From Cercospora beticola (Eukaryota > Ascomycota > Dothideomycetes > Mycosphaerellales > Mycosphaerellaceae), in the NCBI RefSeq assembly GCF_033473495.1, contig NC_088935.1, forward strand, positions 3,224,001 to 3,288,000: 64,000 nucleotides of DNA. Reading direction: 5' to 3'. The notes below the pieces were generated by a model, which was not told where the DNA came from, searched no databases, and was given only the letters and a program-made list of their open reading frames with translations. Positions within the stretch are counted from its first letter, which is position 1, and the number at the start of each line of letters is the position of its first letter. Made by a program: the position numbers and the translations under genes. Of the stretch, positions 19,963 through 29,597 are shown in pieces.

Positions 19963-21999
19963 TCAGGCTCGAACCGGTTGTTGTTGTTGATGATAGACAC
20001 CACCACTGTTGTTGCGGCTGACCTGAGGTCGATCGGTGCTGGGTCGAGGTGAGTAGCCGTAGCCGCTTTGAATTTTGATATTTTCTGGTCGGATCGGCCT
20101 CGGAAATCTGCTGACATCTTCCGTCGCGGAGCGTTGATGAGATGGGCGAGTGGTTGGGATCTCGCCATAATACAGACCGGTGTCACGAGGTGAATTTTCT
20201 CGCGAGAGAGGTGGGCGTGTCGGTAGTGGCTCCACGCCGCCCGGTGTATAGACATAACTCGTGGTGCGGGCTGGTGCAGCTTGGGACCGATCGGGATATC
20301 TCGCAGAAGCTGTACGATGAGCAGACAGACGAGGATCGCGCGCATCTCTGAAATAATCTTCTCGCGCAGGTTCGCGAGCCTCGCGAGACCTCTGGACGGG
20401 TTCTCGTACGGGCGAGTCTCGAGTGGGCTCGCGTACACGAGGAATCGAATCATATGTTGATTCTCGAGATCGTGACGTAGTCTCTCGCGCGGAATCCCGT
20501 GGTGCCTCGTTCATAGGCGAAGGGCTCCGTGTCACCCGTTTTGCATTTCCAGGTCGAGCACGATCAGGCTGGTTTGGAGCACGATATCCTTCTGACATGT
20601 TGTAGTCAATATCGTCAGCGTACTGCTGCCTGGCGTACGGGAACTTGGATTGCGGTGGAGCCTGGTTGTCAGGAGAGGTCATTGGGGTCGATTCAGTCTT
20701 GGGCTGCACGTTCTCCGCACGCCTGGACGAAGCCTTGTAGGGCATGGTTTCGGAGCGCTTGGCCGGTGGTGGTGGGGGCGGCATCGCTGCGGAATCCGGC
20801 TGGAGGGAATATGCACGCTGTTTCTCGCTCGGGATATGAATGTCAGCCGGGGATGACTTGGAAGTGTTCAGTGGAGGGGGCCTGCGCTCGTCGACCTTCT
20901 CCGCGCTTGACCGGCGTTCTGGTGTGCGAGACGTTGTTTTTCGGCTCGACTCCTTCTCCTTTTTCTTCTCCTCCTTGGTCTCCTTCGGGGGCTTGTCTGA
21001 AGCACGTCGCATCATATAAGCTGGTCGGCCATCGTCGCGCTTGATGTACTGCACTCTGTCTCGAGAGGAGGCCATGCGTACAGGTGAGGGTCGGCGCTCC
21101 TCTGTCCTGGGACGCACACCGCCTCGAGAAGACATGATGTAGTCACGAGCGTCGGCAGTGTGGTCAGCCATCTTGCGGGCACGCTCGTCGTAGTAGGACT
21201 CTTCCGGTTCGCGGTGCGTTCGTGGAACTTGATTGTGATATGCGTCTCTGGCACGACGAGCTTCCTCATCCTCACGCATACGACGTGACCTCCAGTCATA
21301 CTCGTCCGCTTCGCTTTCCGACTCATCTTCCACGTACGGTTCACGCTTTCGCTCACGTTCCCTCCGTACATCTCGCTCATTTTGACGATTCTTCTCTCTG
21401 CGACGTTCCTTGTCATTATCTTTGGTAGACCGCGTGAAGAGGCGTGGTTTCTCCTTGGTCTCGGTGCGCCGCGACGAGGTTCGCTCCGCGTATTCTGGCT
21501 CTTTGCGGGAGGTAGCTCGTGGCTGGGAATCGAAGTAATCCGACGCGTATGCTGGTCTTCGCTCTTCGAATTGGGGCACGACCCGTTCCCCACGCGAAGC
21601 GTACGCGCTCCTCGGCGGCTCGGGCTTAAAAGATGTCGTTCGTGCTTCCGAGCCTCGAGACCTCCCCTCAGGCTGGCGAGCCATAGCCTCCCTCCTCAGT
21701 TCGGCCAGTTTTGCCTGGGCATCGTATCGTTCCCGGCGGCTCTCATCGATCAGAATCTCGTAGGCACTTTGGATCTTGTGGAATTTATCTGAAGCCGCCT
21801 GCTTCTCAGCGGGATCGGTGACTTTGTCCTTGGATATGGGTCAGTACACAGACGTTGACGATGGCCTGACAGGCTCTCGCGGACTCACCGGATGGCATTT
21901 GAGGACCAATTTGCGATGCGCCGTCTTGATCGCAGCGGAGGTGGCATCTTTACTGACGCCCAGGGCCTCGTATGGATCGGGTGGTAATGGCGATCCCAT
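19963..21999 (-). CDS. J-domain protein with long charged disordered tail
   Basis: Exons 21999-21889 and 21828-19963 with a 60-base intron give 658 residues. Residues 1-90 are a J domain: PDPYEALGVSKDATSAAIKT, then KLVLKCHPDK with the HPD tripeptide at the splice junction, then IQSAYEILIDESRRERYDAQ. The rest, about 560 residues, is Arg/Glu/Ser/Pro-rich with no fold: KDNDKERRREKNRQNERDVR, a proline run (MPPPPPPAKRSE) and repeated RxSRE/RDSP segments. The family should activate an Hsp70. The absence of a Gly/Phe region and zinc fingers puts it in the class C (DNAJC) type. The RD/RE-rich tail recalls splicing-related proteins, so a nuclear role is possible but unproven. Confidence 0.87.
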
Positions 22000-23737
22000 G
22001 ATGGTCGCGCAGTGGTCGAGTGTGTCGAGGGCCGGTCTTGCAGACCGGGCGTTGAAGTACAAAATGCAGCGGCAGTCGCTGGGGTGGAAGTGGCTCGACT
22101 CCGGCACGTTGCGAAGCCACGGTCTCGGAGGCAAAAGCGACGCAGGGAGGCGAGCACGGATCTACGCGGGTGTCTGAGCCACGGCGCAGCTCACGGCGTG
22201 CGCTGATTCAGAAGCAGTTGGTATGCAGGTCGTAGTTCTCGTGGGCAGATCTTTGCCTGGGCGCGCAGTTTGGGCAGGCAGAGCCAGGAGATCGGGGGGT
22301 CGGGAAGTCTCGAAAGCGCAGGCTTGGCAGACGTAGATGTGCGGTCGGACAGAATGTCGGCGAAGGAGGACGAGGGAGAGTGATTGATTGACAAGCACGG
22401 CCGTAGTGAAGTGACCGGGTCGCACTGGCGGTCGTGGTGGTGAGGGTGGTGGTGTTACTGCTGCACCGTCGTTGCACGTCTCTCTCTGGCAGGCAGGCAG
22501 GCAGTCGGTGAGCAGCGGGCACAGGTGCAGCTTGGCTCGACCGCAGGCCTCGAAGCAGGTCTTCCTGGACCACGTCTCTGCTGGGAGGCTGAGCGAGCGG
22601 TAGTGCGTGCGTTCCACGCGCCGCGTCGTCCGAAGAACAAAGAGCAACCGTGGTCGTCGTCGTTGTTGCGCAGCAGAGCAGTCACGGTGAGCGACGGACG
22701 AGCGTGGCGGGCGGGCGGGCTGGCACTTGATCGAGGACTCGCGCTCTGCAGAAGCAATCACACGGTGGCAAGACGGGCGATGGAGCCTCCTGCGCAGGCG
22801 ACCGCAGGCACCACGTAGCAGCGCTGCGACCAACAACGCAACGGGCGCTTCACCAAGTGGACTGGTCGACGGTGAGAGTGCAGTAGTTTTGCTGCTTGCA
22901 TGGCCCATCGCGATTATTGGCCTGGCGTGGACCAGTAGGACGAGATCCGCTTCTGCCCGCGTGGCTCTGCGAAGCAACGACTCTCAGCAGCACCCGACAG
23001 GGACACAGCAGTGGAAGCAGCTGCAGCTGCGCAAACGAGCAAGTCCATCACCGCCGTGATAGGTCTCAGCCCAGCTTCACAGCTCTGCTCTCGGCGCCTA
23101 TGGGCTGATCACTCGTTACACAAACAGCTTACATGCCTGCCTCCGAGTGTGATTCCGCTGCTATTTTGCATAACCCGGAGACATGCGCTGCCTGCCTGAT
23201 GCCCTCACGCGGAGTCAAGTCTTCGTCAGCACAAAAGCAGCACCTCGCAGACTTGAGGGAGATCTTCGTGCCGAACAGCCAAGCACGACTCGTGCGGCTC
23301 CCGCGATGTCTCAGCCTGTGCATGTGATGTTCGCGGTTGGCGGGTCATGCTCGTGACGTCGCTTCCTCAGGATGCCACACGACCATCGACCGCCAGACGC
23401 GATAGTCGAGGCGTACAATCGAGCGGCGCCGCGTTGATCGCACAACCACATCAGGTACGCGTGCAGTGTGTGCCACCATTCACGCCAGCTGTCACTGCAC
23501 TCCTGGCGAATGCGGTCCTAGCCCGTTGCGATCTACACGTTCGCGTTGTACCTGAGTGCGAACCCAAGTGGAGCACGGGATGTTATGTGTTGTACTGCCT
23601 ACAGACATGCAGCAGTTGTGTGTTGGTGTGCTGTTGCGATTGGGGCGATGACGGCATTCACTTTGCACATCGCTCACTCCAGCGCAGAATCACCACTTTG
23701 CATATTGTCGCCTAGCGAACGGCCGCAAGATAATTAA
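22000..23737. other. Long intergenic region upstream of the J-domain gene
   Basis: 1.7 kb between the J-domain start and the metallophosphoesterase stop. A leftward frame of 271 codons (22162-22977) is open, but its composition is that of GC-rich noncoding sequence and no domain is seen. A GGCA repeat lies at about 22488-22504. Probably promoter and 5' UTR. Confidence 0.45.
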
Positions 23738-24722
23738 TTATGCATTTGCGCCATCGGAGTTACGGCGCGGTACGGATAAATCGATGACAACCGGCTTGTT
23801 GAATACCTTCGATCCGCGGCCATGCGACTTCCCCATGATGCTCGCATTGACCACGGCCGTAGCGCTACCAACCCTCTTCCCCACGAACTTCACCAGAGAC
23901 AACTTCTTGCTGCCGACGGACTCGTCTTTCCACACCTGGACACTATCTTCCTCCCAGTCGAGGGTAGCGGCGCCTCGCCCTTCGTGGCAGTGCCCGCAAA
24001 CATGAAGCAACGGCCTGATCTGGCTCAGCTTGTCCCTCAATGCAAGACAGCCCCCAGCCTCCCAGTGCACGCTCTCATCGCAGACACCTGCAGGTGGCGT
24101 GTGTGTGATCAGTATGTCGGTATCTGCTTTGACATCGTCCCAAATTGGCACTGCCGCGCTCGGATCATATTGAAAAGCCCAATTCTGCCTTCCTCTATCC
24201 GGTGAGAACGGTGAGCCAAAGACACGAAGTTGCACATCCTTCTCAGGCAACTGTATCACAGCATCGGAATGCTGCAGATACGTGAGTTTCGGATTGTCCA
24301 TCAATAGGCTTCTACAAGCTTCGACATCTTCCGGTACCACTTTCCAGCCCGTGTCGTACCTCAGCGCGTATTCCGGATCAAGCGATAAGTCGTGGTTGCC
24401 AGCGACGGTAATTATAGCTGCGAAATCTAGGTTGCTCAGCCACTTGGTTACCTTTTGAATTTCGCTGAGGCTGTGATCAGATCAGCAATTGCAATCAATT
24501 GCCTGGGCTTGGATACTTCTGCAACTGCCGAATGCATGAACTTACCTCCCTTGGTTCGTGAGATCGCCAGCATGTATCAGGATATCTGAGAGTGTCAACA
24601 TCAGGATCATCACAACAATGTCGGAATCACCTACCGCCTTTGGGTAACACATATCCTTCACCAGGTGCATACCCATGAGTATCAGAGATACAGACAATCC
24701 TGAGCTTTTGATCTTTTGACAT
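23738..24722 (-). CDS. Calcineurin-like metallophosphoesterase
   Basis: Exons 24722-24635, 24585-24546 and 24470-23738, with introns of 49 and 75 bases, encode 286 residues. All metal-binding blocks are present in order: RIVCISDTHG (Asp, His), ILIHAGDLTNQG (Asp, carried on the 40-base middle exon), TVAGNHDLSLD (Asn, His), ILITHTPPAG (His) and VCGHCHEGRG (His pair). The arrangement matches the small MPPED/239FB-type branch common in fungi, which hydrolyses phosphodiesters; the natural substrate is unknown. No signal peptide or membrane segment is present, so it is likely cytosolic. The first block on exon 1 and the second on exon 2 make the splice model secure. The C-terminal 60 residues are variable and basic. 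Confidence 0.9.
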
Positions 24723-25440
24723 GATGCTAGCCTTGCGATGCCGCTTCTCAAATGCTACGCTGGCCGATCGCTCGTAGAAATCTGACGATTCCAGAGCAGT
24801 ACATGTCAATGTTCAAAATCGAGTCGAAGTGACGATAGTGTTCGAGTCATGATTTCGAGGCAGTCTAGAAGGGCTCACGTGCCTCGTTCTGACTGCGGAT
24901 TCCCATAACGCGCGATGTGAGTACAAGGTCGTTCTGAATTGAGTCACTACCTTCCAATCTACCTGCAGTGGCCAGTTCTTAACAGTTCTTTGCGTCCACC
25001 CTACCAAGAGCAATTATGGCAAACCCCATTTTGTCGCTGTCGCTGTCGCTGCCGCCAAATCGACCTCTTTGGTGAGTTGCTCCAGAAACGCGTCCAAAAC
25101 CATCACACCATGAACCGCGACCGCAAGAAACTCCGGTCGCCGCCGACAATGCCACCTGAATCGCCTTCGAACGACTTACTGCGCGTAAGAAGAACGCTGG
25201 CTTCCGCCATGGCCAAAACCCACCAAGGATACCGCTGAGAACCGCTTGATACCGCTTGATTCACGAGACTGTCGACGAACTCGCTTGACAAGATGACGAT
25301 CTTCGATAGTTTGGAGATACAGACACACCTTTGGATACGACAACGCCGCCTTGATGCCTCAAGACACGCTGATTCCGCCTACCACGCTGGTCGCTGGTTA
25401 CACGAGAATACCGGCTAGATATCACACGCTTACCCTCACA
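24723..25440. other. Divergent intergenic region
   Basis: About 720 bases between the metallophosphoesterase start (leftward) and the hypothetical gene at 25441 (rightward). A CTGTCG-type short repeat lies near 25033-25052. The frame upstream of 25441 is open back to about 25354, so the start of the next gene could be earlier. Confidence 0.4.
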
Positions 25441-26230
25441 ATGCCTGTTGTTCCTCGCGCGAAGCGCAATCCTCGCATCCAGGCTCGTGATGGCGACACG
25501 AAGACTCCAGAGCGGTCTGGATTCAAGCTGAAATTGAAGAACCCAGACTTCAAGCGCCATACTGTCGCCATTCCAGAGAATAAAAGATTGCGTCTTCTCG
25601 CAGAGATTGCGAACCGCATTCTTTTCTGGTTTCTGAAGGACACTAGCGACCACCCCAGCATCAAGATCGACGGTACCAGTAAAGCGGCAGGCTCTGGAGA
25701 TGCGTACAAGAAGCATTTCAAGATCCTGTCCTTTAGTCGTGCCTGGCGCAAGACAAATGCTATAGAGATCCACTACTATCTCCCAGAAAGACTGCTCAGA
25801 GTCCCTGCAAACATCGGTTTCCGGCCACCAAACATTTCTCGTGCTAGTTATGCTCTTCTCAAGGTTCCGGACATCCTGCGCGAGTCTATTGTGGAGATAT
25901 CGCTCTTCTGCACCCGCGATCTCTCTATTTATTCGGTCACGGAGTCTGCGTACAACTTCATCAGCAAGCGCAAGACGACCTACAACACTCAAAAGCTTTC
26001 CATATTTATCCAAGACGGAGAGAAGATGCGCTGTAGTAAGGATCTAAGAGGGTTAGGCAGGGAAGATCCAAAACTTCGTCAAGCGTTGCTTCTTAATCGC
26101 CAACAATATGCACGTTAAGACCCGCGGCTTCGTTGACCGCGAAAAGCTGGAAGATGCGATGTTCGGGCTCGCTTTGTTCGACGAGAGGAAAGGCAATCAC
26201 GAGAACCACACTTGGGTTATAGAGGAGTAA
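25441..26230 (+). CDS. Hypothetical protein, frame broken or joined by a 28-base intron
   Basis: From the ATG at 25441 (MPVVPRAKRNPRIQARDGD) codon use is strongly fungal-coding: AAG, TTC, AAC, ATC and CGC dominate, and the opposite strand, also open, does not show this. The frame runs to a stop at 26116-26118, but coding character changes frame near 26045: the alternative frame continues KIQNFVKRCFLIANNMHVKT and ends at a TAA at 26228-26230. Removing 26033-26060 (GTAGTA...GGCAG, 28 bases) joins the two in frame for 253 residues. That is too short for a normal intron, so a frameshift is equally likely. The protein has basic and mixed helical/strand segments and no domain I recognise. I cannot suggest a function. 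Confidence 0.55.
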
Positions 26231-26764
26231 TTTCTGCCGCATGCTGGTGGCGATTTCGGCGTCACGTTCGAGAAGTACAGGCGCAATAAGCACGACAGAC
26301 TCCCGCGCCACCTCTGGTTTCTATGCTTGTTACAGACATGCTTCGCAGAGCATCGGATTGGGTGAGTAGTTGCGAGCCTGGATGCGATTGCATTACTATG
26401 TCGAGCGAGCAGGCTGTTTGCCATGCATGAGATGGAGACTTGGAGCATTGCAGCCCGTGTGCAGACTCTTGATGAAACACGGCGCTTGCGTTTTGTACAA
26501 CGATAATATTCCTCTGCTGTTGAAGGGTGGTGGAGTGATTCAAGCGCAGTCGCGGTGGTGGCTTCCTCATATTGAACTCAACGTTTGGGAAGGAACTCGG
26601 GGCTCTTGGATTGGTCTTACCTCGCCACAGTACTTGACCTCAATCTTGGAAGGACCTCATTCTGATCTCTCTCTGGACGTCTAGATTCGCTTCTCACGTT
26701 CGCACATACCTCCGAAGTACAGCGACACTCGCTTTGCAGGCTGTTGCACTCGACCGCCGCTGCA
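26231..26764. other. Possible gene remnants between two hypothetical genes
   Basis: 534 bases with short coding-like islands. A forward frame around 26389-26505 reads MHEMETWSIAARVQTLDETR before a TAA. Another forward frame, 26370-26684, is open for 104 codons. Neither forms a convincing gene. They may be relics of a decayed gene, or chance. Confidence 0.3.
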
Positions 26765-27527
26765 ATGGCAGACGGTTATTCTAGCGGCTATCCACACTAC
26801 AACCACCCGCCCAGCACTCTGCAACACGATCAGTTCGACAATGAGCCCGCAACATCTGCAGTTCCACGCTCTCCATGGGAAGAGTTGCCAGCTTTCCACC
26901 CTCAATCCCCGTCCAGCACCTTCCAGCATCCTGCCCATTCTGCCAACGGCGCCTTGACATTTGCAACTCCGCATCTCCCTTGCACAGCATCGCCAAGTCT
27001 CGATTACAACTACACCCACTGGCAGGGGAACAATCTGCCCTCTGCATACGCCTCCTCAGTTCCGCTCTTTCCTGGGGCAGCATCGTCAAGTCTTGGCCCT
27101 GCACTGCAGCACGAATACGAACGGCCGATACGACAACATACAGAGCACTCGCCTGAACAGCATAAGAGCCGAGGAGTTGAGGAAGAGCCGGCTCGTGACG
27201 ATCTTGACGATGAAAGTACTCCTCAGCAAGCACCGAGTAAGCCGAAAAGGAGGCGCCCAAAACACGATGCGCGTCCCAAGCCGCAAGATGTAAGTCTTTC
27301 GGAATCCGATTATTTCAGTGCTCTACGTAGTAAAGTGCTGCAACTAATGGTCGCTGGAGGTTATAGCTTACTAGCAGGAAATCGATAAGCATGATCGCTA
27401 TGGACGCGTGGTGCCGCACGATGCAATCATCAAGTTTTGTAGGGAGCGCAATATCAACCTAGAGAGATTAAGGCAAAAGGGTAGAGCCAAGGCTGGCGTA
27501 CGCCTGCTGCGTTCCAAACTCCCCTAG
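26765..27527 (+). CDS. Hypothetical nuclear-type protein
   Basis: Exons 26765-27289 and 27375-27527, with an 85-base intron (donor GTAAGT), give 225 residues. A start at 26744 would add seven. The first 140 residues are rich in Pro, Ser, His and Tyr and probably disordered. An acidic patch (EEEPARDDLDDES) is followed by a basic cluster, KPKRRRPKHDARPKP, that looks like a nuclear localisation signal. Exon 2 encodes a compact, better ordered end: DKHDRYGRVVPHDAIIKFCR then ERNINLERLRQKGRAKAGVR. The mix of activation-type sequence, NLS and short helical end suggests a transcription-related protein, but no DNA-binding domain is recognised. Other acceptors downstream could extend it towards 27850. 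Confidence 0.55.
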
Positions 27528-28000
27528 GATACGTTTGACCAGCTTCTCAGATCGTACGCTGTTGCAGGGACAAATACTCTACGATGATCTATCGAAAAAA
27601 GATTATAGAGCAAAATCAGCAACTCATACAATCCACTGGCCTGGAAGATGCAAGCTTGTTTTATCGCGTTATAGCGCAAGCTGCCGACCAGACTAATGGG
27701 CAGATACGCATGATCCTACAACGAAAAGCATCCTCGCAGCCGACGCCAGCAGCTCCCCAAACTGACGCTGGGCTGCTGCCGGAAAGCCAAACAGAAACCA
27801 GGATTGAGGCTCCATACTCCTCTGGCCGAAGAACTCGAGTGCCTTTTTGATCCTCGTAGCTCCGCGTTGTGCAGCATAGCTAAGGCACTCTGCCTCGACA
27901 AGCGAGGCAGCCGCAGATTCGAGCTCGTGAGAGAGATCGCAAAGTAAGCGTATTGCCCAGTTTCCGTTGTGCTGTCCTCAACTAGGCTGGGGACGTCCCA
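27528..28000. other. Doubtful coding stretch, possible extra exon
   Basis: A forward frame, 27584-27850, is open for 88 codons (MIYRKKIIEQNQQLIQSTGL at its start) and is preceded by acceptor-like GTTGCAG. Codons here are AT-richer than in the neighbours. It could be a third exon of the gene ending at 27527, under alternative splicing, or a relic. Not resolvable by eye. Confidence 0.3.
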
Positions 28001-29315
28001 ATGAGAGCTCCCCTGAATGATGCTGAGGATGTCCCGACGGGAGCTGCGGAGACCCAGACACAGACAATTCCTAGCAAGTTCGCTCTCGCCTTCCCAGCAG
28101 CAGCTCAACCTGTTCTGGTCCAGCATCCTGACGAGCTGACGTTCGATATGTACGACAGTGTTATGCTTACACAAGTGTATGTGTGGCACCTCGTCTTTCG
28201 TGACCTCAAGGATGTCGATGATCCCGTTCAATTCGATTACATGCTTGGTAAAAGTGCGACTAATATGACGACAGGTGTTGCGCTCATGATGGAAGACCGA
28301 CTTTAGCGCGTTACGGCGGAGCCAGGCGATTTGTTCTCATGCGGAGACCGAACTATGCCATACGGCCTGGCAGGAGATCAATTGCTCGGTCGCCATGGTG
28401 CTTCCGCACAGATGGATGTCCTGAAGTTCTTAGCACAGGCCCACAACGAAGCGGACTTTGGTTGTTTCTTCCAGCGTTTGAATAATCAGTATTTCTGTGC
28501 AGACGCTATAGCTGCAGGATCATCTGCTCGAAGAGGACACTTCATGGCAAGTCATGGTGCGAGCACGGATGAGAAGGATGTCTGCTCCATCTGGTACATT
28601 TTAGCAGGAACGTATTTCACAAGACTTGGCTGCCGCCTGCAGAACAGACATACTCGAAGGGTTCAAGAACGCTATGCCGGACCAACGACCTTACTTGTTT
28701 ATCGTAGACAAGGTTATGGAGGAAGCCGATGATACAGACATTGGAGCGCACACCAACGTCGAGGAGCTGCCTGGAGTCAATATACAACGAGAATGTGTCC
28801 GATGCCTGTGTGTGAACCGACCTGGTGAACATGAAGACTTGACTGCTTGGAGCCAGGCCTTGATCGACTCTGCAGAGACAGAACAGCTGCAGTTGCATCT
28901 GCTAGTGGAGGATACTCGATGGCAGGTCACCCCGGCCTGGACGGATGAGGAAACCCACCACTGCCTCTCAATGTCGTTTGGTAGGAAGTTGCTTTCTGGT
29001 GCTCTAACAATTGCCTCGCCCACCGACATACTCGACGAATTCACCAACGCCATGCCGGACGACTTACGGGATCGCTCTATACGATTCACAAACCGTGCGC
29101 AGAGTTATGAGCCAGATCTCAGCAGCGCAAATACTGCTCTTGATATTGGCGCTTCATGGCCCGCTGCTAACATCGAAGTCTTGGCCCATTTCAAGTAGCG
29201 CCTCGTCGACGAACTCGCCAACGTTCCGGACATCGACCTCCCAGATGCGAGCTTAATGTCGCCGAGAGGACGTTTCGACAGTCCTTTTGCGTGTTTCATA
29301 ACATATCGGTGTTAA
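28001..29315 (+). pseudogene. Decayed hypothetical gene with two in-frame TAG codons
   Basis: From the ATG at 28001 a coding-quality frame runs to a TAG at 28304-28306, and the very same frame stays open and coding-like for a further 140 codons (RVTAEPGDLFSCGDRTMPYG). Around 28600 the coding signal shifts frame. The new frame (TDILEGFKNAMPDQRPYLFI and on) runs to a second TAG at 29196-29198, after which it again continues coding-like (RLVDELANVPDIDLPDASLM) to a TAA at 29313-29315. Both TAGs would be CAG (Gln) after one C-to-T change. A motif, TDIL-E/D-x-F-x-NAMPD, occurs twice, near 28646 and 29021. No family is recognised. Two nonsense codons plus a shift argue for decay; splicing cannot remove the TAGs cleanly. 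Confidence 0.5.
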
Positions 29316-29597
29316 GTAGCGACCTTCTTCACGATTGACAGCTCTTGCTTTGATGCCGCCATTGGGTGTAGTTCCCTACCACGAAAGTTAAAGAAGCATT
29401 GGAACATGAAGCATGGCCAAGTCGCTGAATTTAGTGTCTGTCATTCCAATGTAGAATTTTGGCAACCTCACAGGCGCCCCTGTAATAGTACAAGATTGTG
29501 GCTCTGCCAGACTCTCGCTATGCTACCGCAATCTATTATCGCTTCTCTCGTCACGAGCAAAGTCATGACCATGATCCCAAACGTCGACTCAATACCA

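Noticed and set aside
19960..19985. T-arm-like GGTTCGAGCC on the minus strand
   Set aside because: The flanking bases do not pair into a T-stem, and no acceptor stem, anticodon arm or D-arm can be drawn.
22162..22977. 271-codon minus-strand frame upstream of the J-domain gene
   Set aside because: Composition is that of GC-rich noncoding sequence, three frames are open together over part of it, and no domain is visible.
25261..26013. 250-codon minus-strand open frame with protein-like helices
   Set aside because: The plus strand shows the fungal codon preference (AAG, TTC, AAC, ATC) across the same bases, so the minus frame is taken as its mirror.
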